From: Cristatella mucedo
Lineage: Eukaryota > Bryozoa > Phylactolaemata > Cristatellidae
NCBI GenBank assembly: GCA_009760855.2
Contig: WPIO01000017.1
Span: 808,001 to 872,000 of the forward strand
DNA length: 64,000 nt
Direction of reading: 5' to 3'
Below the pieces are notes generated by a model. The model did no database searches, was not told the DNA's origin, and worked only from the letters and a program-made list of their open reading frames with translations. Below are positions 31,001 to 45,100 of the stretch, piece after piece (position 1 is the stretch's first letter; each line of letters starts with the position of its first letter). A program made the position numbers and the translations under genes.

Positions 31001-34000
31001 CACCTGCTTGCATCATTACATCATTGCCTGCTGCAGGACTCAAGCTCACCACTTAGGTCGTGAAGTGATAGCATCTTAACCTTGGACAAAGATGCATTTT
31101 TGCATAGTTGAGCTTTTGCTAACTTGATTTTGTTCTTTTGGAAAGAGAGAATGTACAGTGTTATGAGTAATCTGGAACGCATGTCAATAGCATGGGAAGC
31201 TACACTTGATTAGTCATCGATGGTTACCCAACTAGTGCTCCCTTATGTGCACTACCGTTGTCTAGCAAAATTCCCAAGTAAGTTCTTAATTCTGCATCTA
31301 GCGATGCCTGATATGATACTGCCACACAAATGAACTTGAAGATTCTCCGACATCTAAAGATGAAGAATTTTCTTATGGTTTGAATTTATTTTTAAAATCG
31401 GCAATCAATGCCAGTCTTCTAGTGATGGATTTTTAGGCTATTAGCATGTAGTAGCCCTGGTAACATATGTATGTTCTGGATTTTTGTCTTGTCGGCTGTT
31501 AAATATTTTCACCGGAGTCCTTCGGATCTGCACCCTTTCTGATCCTATTTGTTTGATTCATCAACCTGTGTAGTTTTCTTTTACGATGCATATTTGTCAG
31601 TACCCGTGAATGACTATAGATTCCAATGGATTGGTCAAACGGATTTATTCGGAAATATTAGGGCTGATCGACTATTGTTTCAAACCAGTCTTGGGCTGAG
31701 TATAATCTTAAGGGTTTACAATGCCTGCTTCTTAGCCATAATAATAATAATAATAATAATAATACACTTGATAAAGCACCCTCAGAGAACTCAATCTCTT
31801 TCTAGGCGCTTTACATTTGCTGCAAACGGAAACGCAATTGAATGGTGAGTAATATCATGCTTGATAAACAACATGAATAACACGGTTAGGGGTGACATGC
31901 ACAGGGTCAGCATGCAAATGTGGTTAGTGGCAGCATGCACAGTGTCAGCACACATAAGCACATGAAGGACGAATCATAGGGACCCACTAAATATTGTCCT
32001 AAATAGGTGTGTTTTTAAGTTCTTTTTAAATGTGGTCAAGTCAGGGGACGTTCTGATGCAAGTCGGGAAGGAGTTCCAGGCTTTGGGAGCATACGAACTG
32101 AATGCACGGTCTCCAAAGGATTTGAGGTTTGTACGAGGTATTGGTAAACTGTTGGATTCCGAAAAGCAGGTGGTACGATGCTTGGCCTGGTGGGGTAGTC
32201 GATCTGAGAGATAGGCTGGGGTCAAAAAATGAAGTGACCTAAAAGTGAGCGACAAAACCTTAAAGTCAATCCGTTGCTTGACTGGTAGCCAGTGCAGGTC
32301 GGCGAGAAGTGGTGTGATGTGGCAACTTCGACGCTCGCGACAGACAAGCCTAGCTGGGGAGTTTTGCACCAGCTGCAATCGCCTGATTGCACATGCTGGT
32401 AGGCCAGTAAGCAGTGACTTGCAGAAGTCAAGACGGGATGTCACGAATGCATGGACCAACTTCGACGTGGTATCCTTATCCAAACAAGCCCGAATTTTAG
32501 CGATGTTATGTATCGATGCATGGGGTATGGTTATGGTTTTTCTGTCCCTATCCAGTATTTATAGGTCGTGGAAGCTTTGCTTTTGTTGGTTCCGATGGAC
32601 ACACTGTGGCACTTTCCTCGTCTGTGTGGCAGGGACTAGTGTGCTGGAGAACAGCAAGCCCATTCTCGAACCTTTTCGGAATGCCCGAGCCAAGATCGGT
32701 CAGCGTGGTCACTGGTTCCCTCATGGCTTCCTAGGACGTGCAATAAACAGCCACGTTGTATGGTTTTCTAGCATTTGCAACCTCCCACACATACATTCAA
32801 ACTTAACAGCTACCGCCACCTATTATTTTATTATTTACTTTTTGTTCTTTGTGGTTGCTGTGTCATGCATGTTACTTGGGCCAGTAGATGGTTTTGCTTT
32901 TGTCACGTATGAAATTTTCTATGATCTTTATGTATTTGGATGCCGAGGGTCATATCAGCAATGAGGTATTAGGTAATTGCTTGGGTATTGAGCAATTCGT
33001 GTTAGTTGCACGCTTATTCTCAGCCCATGTTTTTGCATTATTATGTTGTTGTTCGACGTCACTTAAAGCAATACCTGTGAGCACGGCAGCTAGGACTATG
33101 GACATGGGTGTAGATAACAGTAAAAATAGTAAGAATAAGAATAATTTATTTGTATAGCACCCTAAGAGAACTATATCTTTTTCTAAGCACTTTTCATATA
33201 GACCATTCGTACAGCACCCTAAGAAAACTTAAATCTTTATCCAGATGCTTTACAACTTGCTGCAAGAGAATCAATTACCAAGGGTTGGTGTCATACACTG
33301 TATCAAGCATGGAAAAGCAAATAAGTGTCATCCGTTGGCCAGCATTCTAAGGCAAACATGAAGACTGGCCACAGGTTAGTAGGACGTCTTTCTAGTAGCA
33401 TGCAATGCATTATGCACTGGTAATCACACAAAGCACACAGAAACAAAACAGAACAAGTTCACTGGGGTGTAGGTGAAGCTGAGTGGAACATATGCGTCTT
33501 TGCTGAGTCTTAAATGATGCAAGGGTAGTGCAGATAGCAACGATAACAGGAAATGAGATGTACGCAATAGTGATGAATCGAAGGTGAATTGGAGAACGAT
33601 TAAATAAAAGTATAAAGAGACCTGGGCCTAGCAGAACAAGTTCAGCATAATGTGGATGCTGATGTGAGAAGGTGTAGCAAGTCACTGCCATGTGGTTTGT
33701 GTTCACGAAGTTCACACATGTTATCATAAATTCAGTACTGGTGGCTCGAATTTTGCCAGCTAATGAGTACTGTACCATAACTAAGTGTTATCCAGCTTGC
33801 CTGTTAACATGCTAGGAATGGAAGAGTATCACCAGCCTTAGATGCATGGTTACAAATTGGCGAATAAATATGTTTATAGGCCTTTTCTTAAAGGTTCCAT
33901 TTGCTTGTTGTATTAGAAAAACAACTGTTTATGCCAGATCAGCTTGTCTTCTATTTGGTCTGCATGTAGTGGGTGAGTTATGCAGGCTTCGTGTGTTTTA

Positions 34001-37000
34001 TTTAGTTTATTTTATTCTATTTAGTACGTTGACGACCTTGGTGAAAAAATCGTGCAGCTTGAGAAGGAGTTACGGTAAGCACCTTGTACTACCTTTGTAG
34101 CCTACTGAATTACACCTCATATACTGCAAGCTTGCTCAAGCATTCGTGAGTCAAGTGCTATATTATTAAATTCAGGCCAATTATTAGAGGCCACTGTGGA
34201 CTAGATATAGCATGTAATTGTGATGCATGCAGGGCCAATACCGTCCTCAGTATTTATTTTTAATTGGGATCTGTAATGACAATTGTGATAGCAGCACAGT
34301 TAGCAAAACCATCTCCTGTACTATTGTCTTTCGGTTTTTGGTTTATGTAGTGAAGCTTAGCTACTGAAAGTGGGAGAACAACTCTGTGTTCAGCACTTGG
34401 TAGCTATATTTGCTAGTTGATTTTGTCAGTCTATTTTGTGAATGCTGAATAGAATGAAGAAATGAAATAATTTTAGTAGTATATGCTGAATTGAGGATGC
34501 TGCCTTCAAGCTGCTATTGTGTTTTTAATGTTGATTTAAAATTGACTATTAGTCAATCTTAGCTTTTTATGCCTTGAAGCTAGTCATCTTGCAAGATTGC
34601 AGGTGTAGAATTTTGTGGTAAGTTGATTGTTATATGTAATGGTAAATGTAATATTTGTACTCAGATTGTAAGGGTTGGTGCTCTAATGCTAGCCAGGTTA
34701 TTCAGGTATGGAAATTTCGTGGCATCTCCATTTGCCACCGAACTCTACCTTGGGAGTGATTGTATGTTATGTTAGAGTTAATTCTTCTTTCTCTGCCGAT
34801 GCGATCTTTTCGTGAAGCATGTGGATCTGTTGATGCAAGTTTGTTATCGATCATGCACCATAGCCGAATGGATGGTAAGGTACAACAAGTACTGTGTATT
34901 TGCTGATCATGGCCCACCTAGTCTTTAGAGCTGTCTGGGATTACTGCTGTCTGCACACTTGTACTTACATTAATAAGCAGAAGGCTGAGCTTAGTCATAA
35001 AATGACACCCAATACTAGTGAATGGCAAATGGGTTAAAGATATCTAGACTATTGTCCACTTTTCAGGGTGCCTTCTCAAGGTTAGTGGCCTTAATGACAT
35101 CACATTAGAAGACTGTCCACTTTTCAGCATGAGTGCACGATGCAACGTAAATGCTCAAGTGTTTAATAGAGTAAATATAGATTACAACATGTTCTGTCGT
35201 CAGATAGGAAAGATATAATTTGTCTTGCTCGTTTTGTAGCTGTGCAGTAGGAGCTACTTTTGTGCTATGTGGTTATGTTTATTGATCCTAGGAGGATAGT
35301 TAGCTTGGCATTATTTTGTTTGTTGAAGTCAAGTTGGTGTTACTGCGAAGGCTTGAATTCTAAAACTAGGCTCATCTGAGATGAGTTTTCCATTCTCTTG
35401 AGCAGCCAAATGTTTCTTTTCTGGCTTAGTTTCTTAGCTGGCTAGGTTATTTTTCAATCACCTCAGAAAAAATTGACCGCCTTAGAAGTACACCTATATT
35501 GCCCAAAAAACCTGTGCGATGCTCTGTCATCTTAAAGTTGCAAGAGACACCTGCTTTGTCTGGGAGCAAGCTGAAAGCATGACTTCCATGAAAGATCACT
35601 TCCCTTTCTCTTAAAATGCACTATAGAATAATCGCCAATTGTGATTTTTTGCTCGGATGGATTACTTGCTTCTCTATTGTGGCACTTCTGAACAAGACCA
35701 GGCTGAACTTTATGACCCAGGACTTGGCATCGCTACTTCGTGCACCGATTGGGATGTGTAGGAGCAGCCGACGGCTGGATACTGATTGCCTAGTCGCTAA
35801 TTCTACCTCTGCTGACATGTGAACATGATCTCCGGCGTTTGCACTCGCGCATTTCCGCCCTAGAAATCCCAGGCCACCCGCCCAGAACGTTTCATTCCCA
35901 GCACTGCATGGCTATTTACTTAGTCTTAATCCACAGCTGGCTGGTGCTTGCTGACAGTGACAGTGGCCATGGCCTGCGAGACGTTTGTGTAGTTACAGAC
36001 GGAGATCAGTATGGTCTTGTTCTAGTTCTTTTGGTTCTGCCGAATGACAACTCTTGCTCTATATGAATGTGCATTTTAGTGCCACGGTTTTTGGATTTTG
36101 ACTTCGATCTAGCCTTTTTTCGACAGCATTGAACTGCACGTTTAATTGTTGTCTATTCTTTTTATGTGTCTCGTGTAGTAAAAGCTGTCGTGGCAATGCT
36201 CTTACTCTATACCGGAATATGTGCATGTATAAAGGGTGTGGATTGTCCATCAATTTTATCTCAGGAAGCCTCTCCGGCCAGGTTGTTGGCCAGGTTGCCG
36301 AGCCTAGAGCCCTAGACTAGAGGGACCTGTTATCACGTTTAGGTTCGTGAGTCGAGGTGATCCTGTTGTTCATGAGGAGGCCCCCTGCAAAGCTGTTTGA
36401 TGGTTTTTGCAATCCAGAAGTAAGTTGCATTATCTCTTGCATATTCTGATGTGATACTGTCAGCTCATTGTCAGCTGCCACCCTAGTTTGGCGCAGGGAT
36501 AACATTCTTTCCTTGACGGCCGAGGTCGTGGACTCGAGCCCTGCGGCATATGTGAAGGGTCTGGATAGAGATTAAGTTCTCTTAGGGTGCTATATAAATT
36601 AATGATGTATTATTTTTTTTTACTGAAACCTCCCTTCAGAATAGCTACCTGTGAAACTCCTGCCTGCAGGTTGATTCTTTCATTTCTTGAGAAAAATATA
36701 TGTTAAAGCAGCTCTTATTTCATTTAGCAAGTCTAGCTTTATGTATGATCCTCTATGTCAGCGCATATACATTTTGCATCGAGCTAACAAAGTATGAAAG
36801 TGTAGAACGTGCGTCCAGCTTACTCTATCATTTGAGACCAGAGCAACAAAATGTTGTCTCTTGACCTGCAACCCTGTATAGGCACCAGCACATGCTAGGG
36901 CCCACAAACATAATAATAATAATAATTGTAATAATAAATTTGTATAGCACCTTCAGAGAACTTAATCTCTTTCTAGGCACTTTACATATGCTGCAAAAGA

Positions 37001-37779
37001 AGCAAGGTCGAATGGTTAGTGGTAGCATGTTCAATAAACAATTGAAACAATCAATAAACAATCAATAAACAAGATTCAGAAAAGCCGGTGGTACGATGCT
37101 TAGCCTGATGGGGGAGTAGGTCTGATAGGTAGGCTGGAGCCCGTGGGGGGACCTAAAGTGAGTGACAGAACCTTGAAGTCGATGCGTTCCTTGACTGGGA
37201 GCCAGTGCAGGTCGGCAAAAAGTGGAATGCTGTGGCAACTGGTATGCTCACGACAGACAAGTCTAGCTGCCGAGTTTTGTACCAACTGTAAGCGCCTGAG
37301 TGCACAGGTCGGTAGACCAGCAAGCAGTGACTCACAAAAGTTGAGACGGGATGTCACAAATACATGGACATAAAGCATACCATTCATTTTGATTGCTTTG
37401 TAATGGATGCAGGGCGATGCAGTAAATGCCTTTGAAACATGTCTCGAGGAGCACATACTGTCTTGCATCCGTTACTTGTGTTTGTTAATTGCATCAGGAC
37501 CGTGAGTTACTGTCCTGGTTTTCTGCAGAAAACCTTCTGCCGATACTATCAAGGATTACTACAAACGCATAGAGTTACTGAAGAAACTGTTGGAGGCCGA
37601 AAACTTGGTAATGCCACTATGTTGACTGCAATAGAGTCACCTGCATATGACTTTTACGTTGCAAGTTGACCTAATTTTATTAATGCTGTACTTCTGTGAT
37701 ACCCTACTAACGGATGTCTTACATAATTCGGCTTGTCGGGGAATGTAATTTCGTTGTATATTACCACTAGTATCTCTCT

Positions 37780-37877
<98 letters not shown>

Positions 37878-40800
37878 GTATGTGTATGTGTGTGTGTGTG
37901 TCTCTGTGTGTGTGCCCGTGCATGTGTGTTATCACTTTTGTCCCACCATTTGATCAAATACCTAGTTTTGTCTAGTGGCCCTTTTGTTATGACCTGTCAT
38001 CTCCATGGTCTTGATAGAGACTGCAGCTTGTGTTTATCCTTGCTTTGATTTTACTTTCAATATGTGCGCCAAGATATAGACACGCGCGCTGGCAGATCCT
38101 GAACAAGTGGTTTACTGCTAGTGATTGAGTTTTGTGGCTGCAATGACTAGCTATAGTTGGGCCAAGACTGAGTGTTAAAGTGCTGTCCTCAATATACCTT
38201 CGATCGCGTGTGACAATGCGGTTGCAGGAATGGCTTGACAGTGTCTGCAAAGCAATGTAGGAGCAAAAGGCAGCTGACCTTGACCCAGACTCGTGCCCTG
38301 TGGAGTGCAAGCTTAGGCATAGCGTAGATGTATTCACTGATCGGCCGGCTTGAGCAGGCGCTGGCCCCCTGCTTAAGCCGACCCCAAAGGGGTCAAGCCT
38401 AGTGAGACGTATATGTATGCATATATCTCTGCCGGTAGTTCCACATGAAGACTACGTGGGAGCTATTCGGGAGAGTTTTCTTTTGTGCACTCAAGACCGA
38501 GGCGGCTTTCGGTATGCCTGGTTTTGGCCATCCGCCTACACGCTTAATCGTAGGTATGTCCCCTGAGGCTTTGCAAAAGAGTAAAAGATTCGACAGCAGC
38601 TAGAAATAGCACGAAAGCCTCGAGAACAAGTAACACATTATGTGCAGGCAAAGTTTGCCGATGTCATTATTAAGTGTTAGCAAATATATAATAAATATAG
38701 CTTGCCAAGACTATATCTGTTCCATGCAGGTGGTGCCTCTTTAGGCCTGTGGTGGACCACTGCACCACACACGTGATGCCGTGATGGCGCACTAGGTAAG
38801 GCGGTTGCTTTCACGACCTCGGTCCCGAGGTCGTGGGTTCGATTCCAGCGGTGGGCGATTCTTTATCGCCACTGCAAGCGGTGGTGATAGCCATAAAGGC
38901 TCTTCTGTCGCTATACAAAAAGAGGCTGTTTAATCAGCTAGGATTTATTTATTTATTTACACGTGGTATAGATACATATCTATGGAAGCTGGAGCAGTTG
39001 ATCCCAAGGGTAGGGCAGGCTGTTAAACCGAACCAAAGGAAATTCTGCCAGCCGACGTGCCGCCCTTCAGCCTTCTTGTGATTGGCTGCCAAGAGCATGG
39101 CCAAAGTCTGGCTTCCTTTGCTGCTCCTGGCTACTCCTCCCTCCCCTGATATAGGGGCAAGCCAGGATTTCTGCTGGGGTGGGCTAAACTCAGACTTTGA
39201 GTGGGTGTAATCGGAAGTGTGACGTCACACATGTATTTGCCTGTCCTGATAACTTAGCAGGTCTAGAGCAGGTACGCTTTCTTCCAAATGTGCCCATTTT
39301 GCTTGAAGCAATCGAGTGGCTCGATGTCAGGCGCCTCCTAGAGGCAGTTTCCATGTTTTAGCTGCGATACTGGTTATTAAATAATGATAATTACTTACTG
39401 GCATTGTCTAAAGAAAGTATCCACAATGCATTTTAATTACTACAACCTGTGACCAGCAGGAAGCTGTGATTTGCACTATTTAACTTTTGCAGCATAGTGC
39501 AGCATTTCTTAAAGAGGCATTGGTCATCTGCTAACACACTGCAGTGCCAGGCTATGCATATACGAGTGGCATCGCTGAATGGTTGAGATCGCCGTGCTAC
39601 TCGCATTGGTTAGTACCTACGGACCATGCCGATTTTGCAGGATATTAAAAACCGACGTTTCGGCAATTCTACGGCTTTAGAGGAGCTTTAGCTTTCGCAC
39701 GTGCGACTCCGAACTGCAGTCCCGATGGAGGCAGTGGCCCAGCTTCCCCCTTCTTCAGTTCCCCTCAAGCCTGTGGGCCCCTTGTGGAGGCAGACCACCC
39801 AGCCTCTGCAGATTCGCACCGCCGCCCGGTAGGGCCACTGTCACCTCCCGATAATTATTTGGTAGCACGATAGCTTCCTCTGCAAGCAGACCCTTGACCT
39901 GCTTGGCAAAGAAGGCTAGCCTACCGAAAGAGCTCTTTAGCCCCCTCGAGGAATATTGGCTTGCCGGGTTTTTGTGATAGCCCTAAGCTGTGCGCCGTAG
40001 ACTGGAAACCGAATTAGGTCCCTGCTAAAACGAAATGAGTTGTCCCGTTTGGGGACACGGGAGTTGCAACCAGAAGGCCATCTAATAATAGTAATAATAA
40101 TAATACATTTGTTTCGCCCCCTCAAAGAACTTAAATCTCTTTATAGGCAGGTTGCACGTGCTTCAAAGGAGGCATGGGTCGGATGGTTAGTGGTAGCATG
40201 CTCAATGACAACAAGCATAGCATGGTTAGAAACTTAAAAACAAACACCTATTTAGGACAGCATTTAGTGGGTCCCTGTGATTCGTCCTTCATGTGCTTAT
40301 GCGTGCTGACACTGTGCATGCTGCCACTAACCACATTTGCATACTGACCCTGTGCATGTCACCCATAGCCGTGTTATTCATGTTGTTTATCAAGCATGCT
40401 ATTACTCACCATTCAATTGCGTTTCCCTTTGCAGCAAATGTAAAGCGCCTAGAAAGAGATTGAGTTCTGTGAGGGCGCTTTATCAAGGGCATTATTATTA
40501 TTTTTATTATTATTATTATGCACGATTTGCAACCAGTATGTCTCATTCTAGTTAATCAGACCTTCTAATAGCATGTTATTAATCTGGAAGTGGGAAAGCA
40601 CAGCAATAGTTGGAGTTTTGTCTTGATTCTCGCGGTCATTGTTTTTTACTATCGCTGTGTAATGCACTGATGCCCAAAAGTTTCCACAGAAACGCACTGA
40701 TGCCCAAAAGTTTCCACGGATGCAGTGCATTGATCTGAGTTTGGTTGCTGCTAATGCCCTTATTCGAATAAGTCATTCTATACATTAATTAGTAAATTAA

Positions 40801-42136
40801 AAAAATGTTTAGCACTATTTTGACCTCAGTCGCAGTTTAATAAATCTGGCTAATTGATTGAGTGCATTTGCCTGCGACCGAATCGACTGTAAACAGATAG
40901 TGAGGGTCAGTCATATGATTACACTGCTGCCATCCAGCAACACGCATTTTTTATTCGTTTGTCACTGACGATGGATGCCCAGACTGATTATTGGCCTAGA
41001 TACCCGGATGGCTCCTTCACTTGTAGGGGCCCTTCCCCGGGCATATTGAGGTTTGGTAATTGACCAGAACATGCTTCTGGTTGCACATCTGTCTGGAGAT
41101 GCAATTATAGTTCTGATGTTGCTTCATGGTGATGGCAAGACAGACCGAGGAGTAGCAAGACAGCCGAAGATCTCAGATGGCACTTTTCGAAACATTTTAA
41201 AGAAACAGCCGGACTATGGTAGCATAGAAGTTCTGCCATGCCGGGTCGCCTTCGAGTAGCTGTTCTGATGGAGGACCGGCTCATGTAAAACCTGACACCA
41301 AGGGTCAGGGTTGCCACTGCTACAATGCACTGCCAATGTATCTGGCCAAGCTACGGCGAACAGTTGTAAGCCGAAATACTGGAGTACACTGCTAAATGAG
41401 CAAAGAATGAAGGCACAGGTAGGCTTAGTGCAAGCACTAGACAGCCACTTAGTGGAGCAGAGTGCTGTGGACCATTGATTCTAAATACAATCTCGTTGGC
41501 TTGGGTAAGATGGTGACATATATTTAGATTGATGGTTTTTGCATAAAGGCCACGAAAGAATTGTGTATTGGACGAGTAATGATTTGGGGCTGCTTATTAA
41601 CTTTCGGTGGTGGCCGTCTGGGCATCATTTATGGAACAGCAAATCAGCATGCTGTCTGGACTTTGAGCAGAATACTGATCGGCTTTCACTACTGGGGGGG
41701 GGGGTTGACTTGTTTTGGCAACTTGACAACGATCCAAAGCATGCTGCTCTGGCGCTTTTTTTTTTGTAGCTTAAAGCGCTCTTTTAGGAACCTGTGGACT
41801 GCGGGTCGTGTAAATTGAGGCCATGCAGTGACCTAGGCAAAGCATACACTAGAACCCAATTCTGTGGGACGAACCAGGCTCTGGTGGCACAGTAGTCTGG
41901 TGTATGCAATTCGACGAGTTCTTCAAAGCATTGAAGGATTGCTTGTTCCCAATTCCCTGGAGAAACGAGCCGGAAGTTGTTGGGGTCGATTGCAAGGCAA
42001 TCTTGCGAAGTTATAAAAATTTTGGTGCCTACAACCCTATATATATATATATATATTACGTGTGTGTTTGTGTGTGTGCTAGCATGTGTCTGTGTTTATA
42101 TAACACACGGGATCAGTACATACTTGTTTCATATGT

Positions 42137-42183
<47 letters not shown>

Positions 42184-45100
42184 AATAGATACGGAGATTT
42201 AGGTATATTTATGTTTATTTTTGTACTCGTACATATGAATCCTGCACTACATACCAGATGTCACACCATACAGCTATATCTATTTGGAGGTAGATTTTTT
42301 TATATTTTAGAGGCTGATAAATGATATTGGGGACTGGCCAACATTGATTACATAAACGTTGGCCGTCTTTATTTTTTCATCTATAGCAACTTCAGCTTAT
42401 TTATCTAACCGGTTGTATTAAAGATGAGCTGGTTTGGTCTAGCCGTTAAGGTGCTCGCCCCGACCAAGGTCTGGCTGAGGTCGTGGGCTCGAGCCCCGAG
42501 GCATATGTGAAGCATCTGAATAGAGATTAAGCTCTCTTGGGGCGCTATATAAATGAATTATTTTATTACTATATTTCCGGAGGAAATGACTTGGTCTGAA
42601 TGATCGAGCAGAATAATAAGAGATGGCAAATTGCTTGTATGTATGTGCGTGTGTGTGTGTGTGTGTGTGTGTTTGTGTGTGTGTGTACGCGAGGGCGTGT
42701 GCGCGCACATATGCATGTGTGTAGTGCTTGAGATGCTTGGCTTTAACATTCTGCTTGATGTTTTTAGACATCGGTTGCTGAAAACATCAAGGTTATGCAG
42801 AATATAAAGCCAGGCACAGCACTTAGTTCTGGCGATATTGTTCAGCCTACACGAGACGTGTATATCAAAGCGAGGTCAACATTGGCTTCCCAAATGAGGT
42901 CTGAGCTACTAGGTAGTTCTCCCAGAGGTAAGCCTGTTTCCGGGGATGGAGCAGGAAGAGCAAGCAACTTATCTCTGGCTCAGCTGCTACTGTTTGCTGG
43001 ACATTTCAACTAGTACTTAACTGTCAAGGAAATGATGTCTTGCTACTGCTAGTATTGTGACATGCCCTAGAGTTAGGAAATACTGTAATAATCGGTGCCT
43101 GCCATGACCTTTTCCAAACTCATGCCTTGTTTGTAGTAGCTACGGATGATTAGGGTATTGTTGAAAAGAGGAATATTAAATATTGATTAGTTGAAATACA
43201 TTATACAGGTGCCGTCAAAATTTTAAGAGACTGGCCATACTTATCGGAAAGTTAGCTGCATTCTGTGATAATTCATATCTTCCTTCTTTCAGGATGCATC
43301 ATTTTGCAGGTGAATGAGGCCATTTTGGTCGATAAACATGTTATGCTTAAGTATTTAGTCAGCAAATGATTGGGTTAATAGAAAGTCGCTCCACCATGAT
43401 TCTTATCACAGCTTGTATGCAGGTTAGCATGGACACTTTGATTCTCCTACATAATTCAGTAGCAGTTTAATGCCAGATTTGAAATAATGTCAAATAAGTT
43501 ATCCTTGGGATGACACAAATAGTTGACGATCTCATGCTTTGCTCCAAAGTATCCTTAATGTTGTTTTTGATGGGGTTCAGACCAGGGCTTAAGCTTGGCC
43601 ATTTCAATACAGTGATCGGTAGCATTGTGCGCAAGTTCTCTCACCGACAGTACAATATGCTTATGATCGTCATTCCGAAGCTAAAGACACCTGCTTCTCA
43701 CAGCATTTAATAAGAATAATAATAATAATGCATTTGTGTAGCACCATCAGAGAGCCTAATCTCTTTCTATGTACTTTAGATAAGTTGCAAAGGAAGCATG
43801 ACCATATGGTTAGTGGTACCATTCACTATGTCCACATGCATACTATGGTTAGTGGTAACATGCGCAATATCAGCGCTGTGAGAAACAGATGCGTCTTTAG
43901 CTTTATTTTAAATGTCATCAAGTCAGATGAGGTCGTTATGCCAGTCGGAAGTGAGTTCCAGGCTTTGGGAAATTATGAACTAAAGGCGTTATGAACTAAA
44001 GGCATAGTCTCCAAAAGATTTGAGATCGGTTCGAGGCCTAACTAAATGATTTGAGTCGGAAGAGCAGCTGGTATGATGCCCAGACTGGTTGGGGAGTAGC
44101 TCTGATAGGTAGGCTTGAGCCAAGGAATAAAGGGACCTACAAGTGAGTGACACAACCTTGAAGTCCTCGTCACCCTGTTTGGCCCAGGGGTTTATGTGCT
44201 CGCCTTTGATGACCGAGTTCATGGGTCGAGCCCTGTGCCATACGAGAAGCATCCCGATAAAGATCAAATTCTCTTAGGGTGCTACACAAATGAATTGTGT
44301 AGATGGACTGCTTGATTGGGAGCCAGTGCAGGTCGGCGAGAAGGGGTATAATGTGGCAACTGCTACACTCACGTCTCTGACTGCTGCCAAGCTGCAGAGT
44401 TGTGCACCAGCTACTGGGCCTTAATGCATAGGCCAGTAGACCAGCCAGCAATGATTCGAAGAAGTCGAGAGGGGAAAAATGCAGGGACCAACTTGGAATT
44501 AGTATCCCTACCTAAACTTGCCCAAATATTTGCATTGTTATATGGCTTAAAGTAGGCAGACTTGACTGTGGAGCTGCTGTGGTCGTCTAATGAAAGGTCA
44601 CCTTGAAAGGGCACTACATTTCCTGCAGATGCCACTGATGGTGGTTGGTAGAGTCGATTTTGAGTGTTAGGATTTCCAATTTCCTTGTCACACTAAGTTT
44701 GCCCATAACTAGTAAGTTAGTTTTATTGTCTTTCAATTTAGCAGAGTTTGCTGCCATCCATGTGCGGATGTCAGTACTACATTCAGGAATGGCAGGCATG
44801 CTCCAAGGCTGGGAGAATAGAGTCTAGAGGGCTAGTAGTCTGCTTTTACTGGAAGACGGATTTCATGATGGCATCACTCCTGGCAGGCTTCAGTGCTGAC
44901 ATGAGGTGCTTCTGTGAATTAAGGCAGAAGAGCCCTACGGGGTGCTACTGAGGAAGAGGAGTGCAATGGGAGTGCTGGTACCTTAGATATGGACTCTTTG
45001 ATCTTGTCTATATTGCTGACAAAGAAGCGATTTGCTAGATCCACCACAAGGATCACTAGGTAATGAGCTAACCTGGGAGCGATTAAGGAGATTGTCGATT

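Noticed and set aside
33410-33778. 122-codon - strand frame with two hydrophobic stretches
   Set aside because: Its 3' half is LINE-C 3' end; the 5' half is unrecognised, with no clear splice sites. Hydrophobicity alone is not enough.
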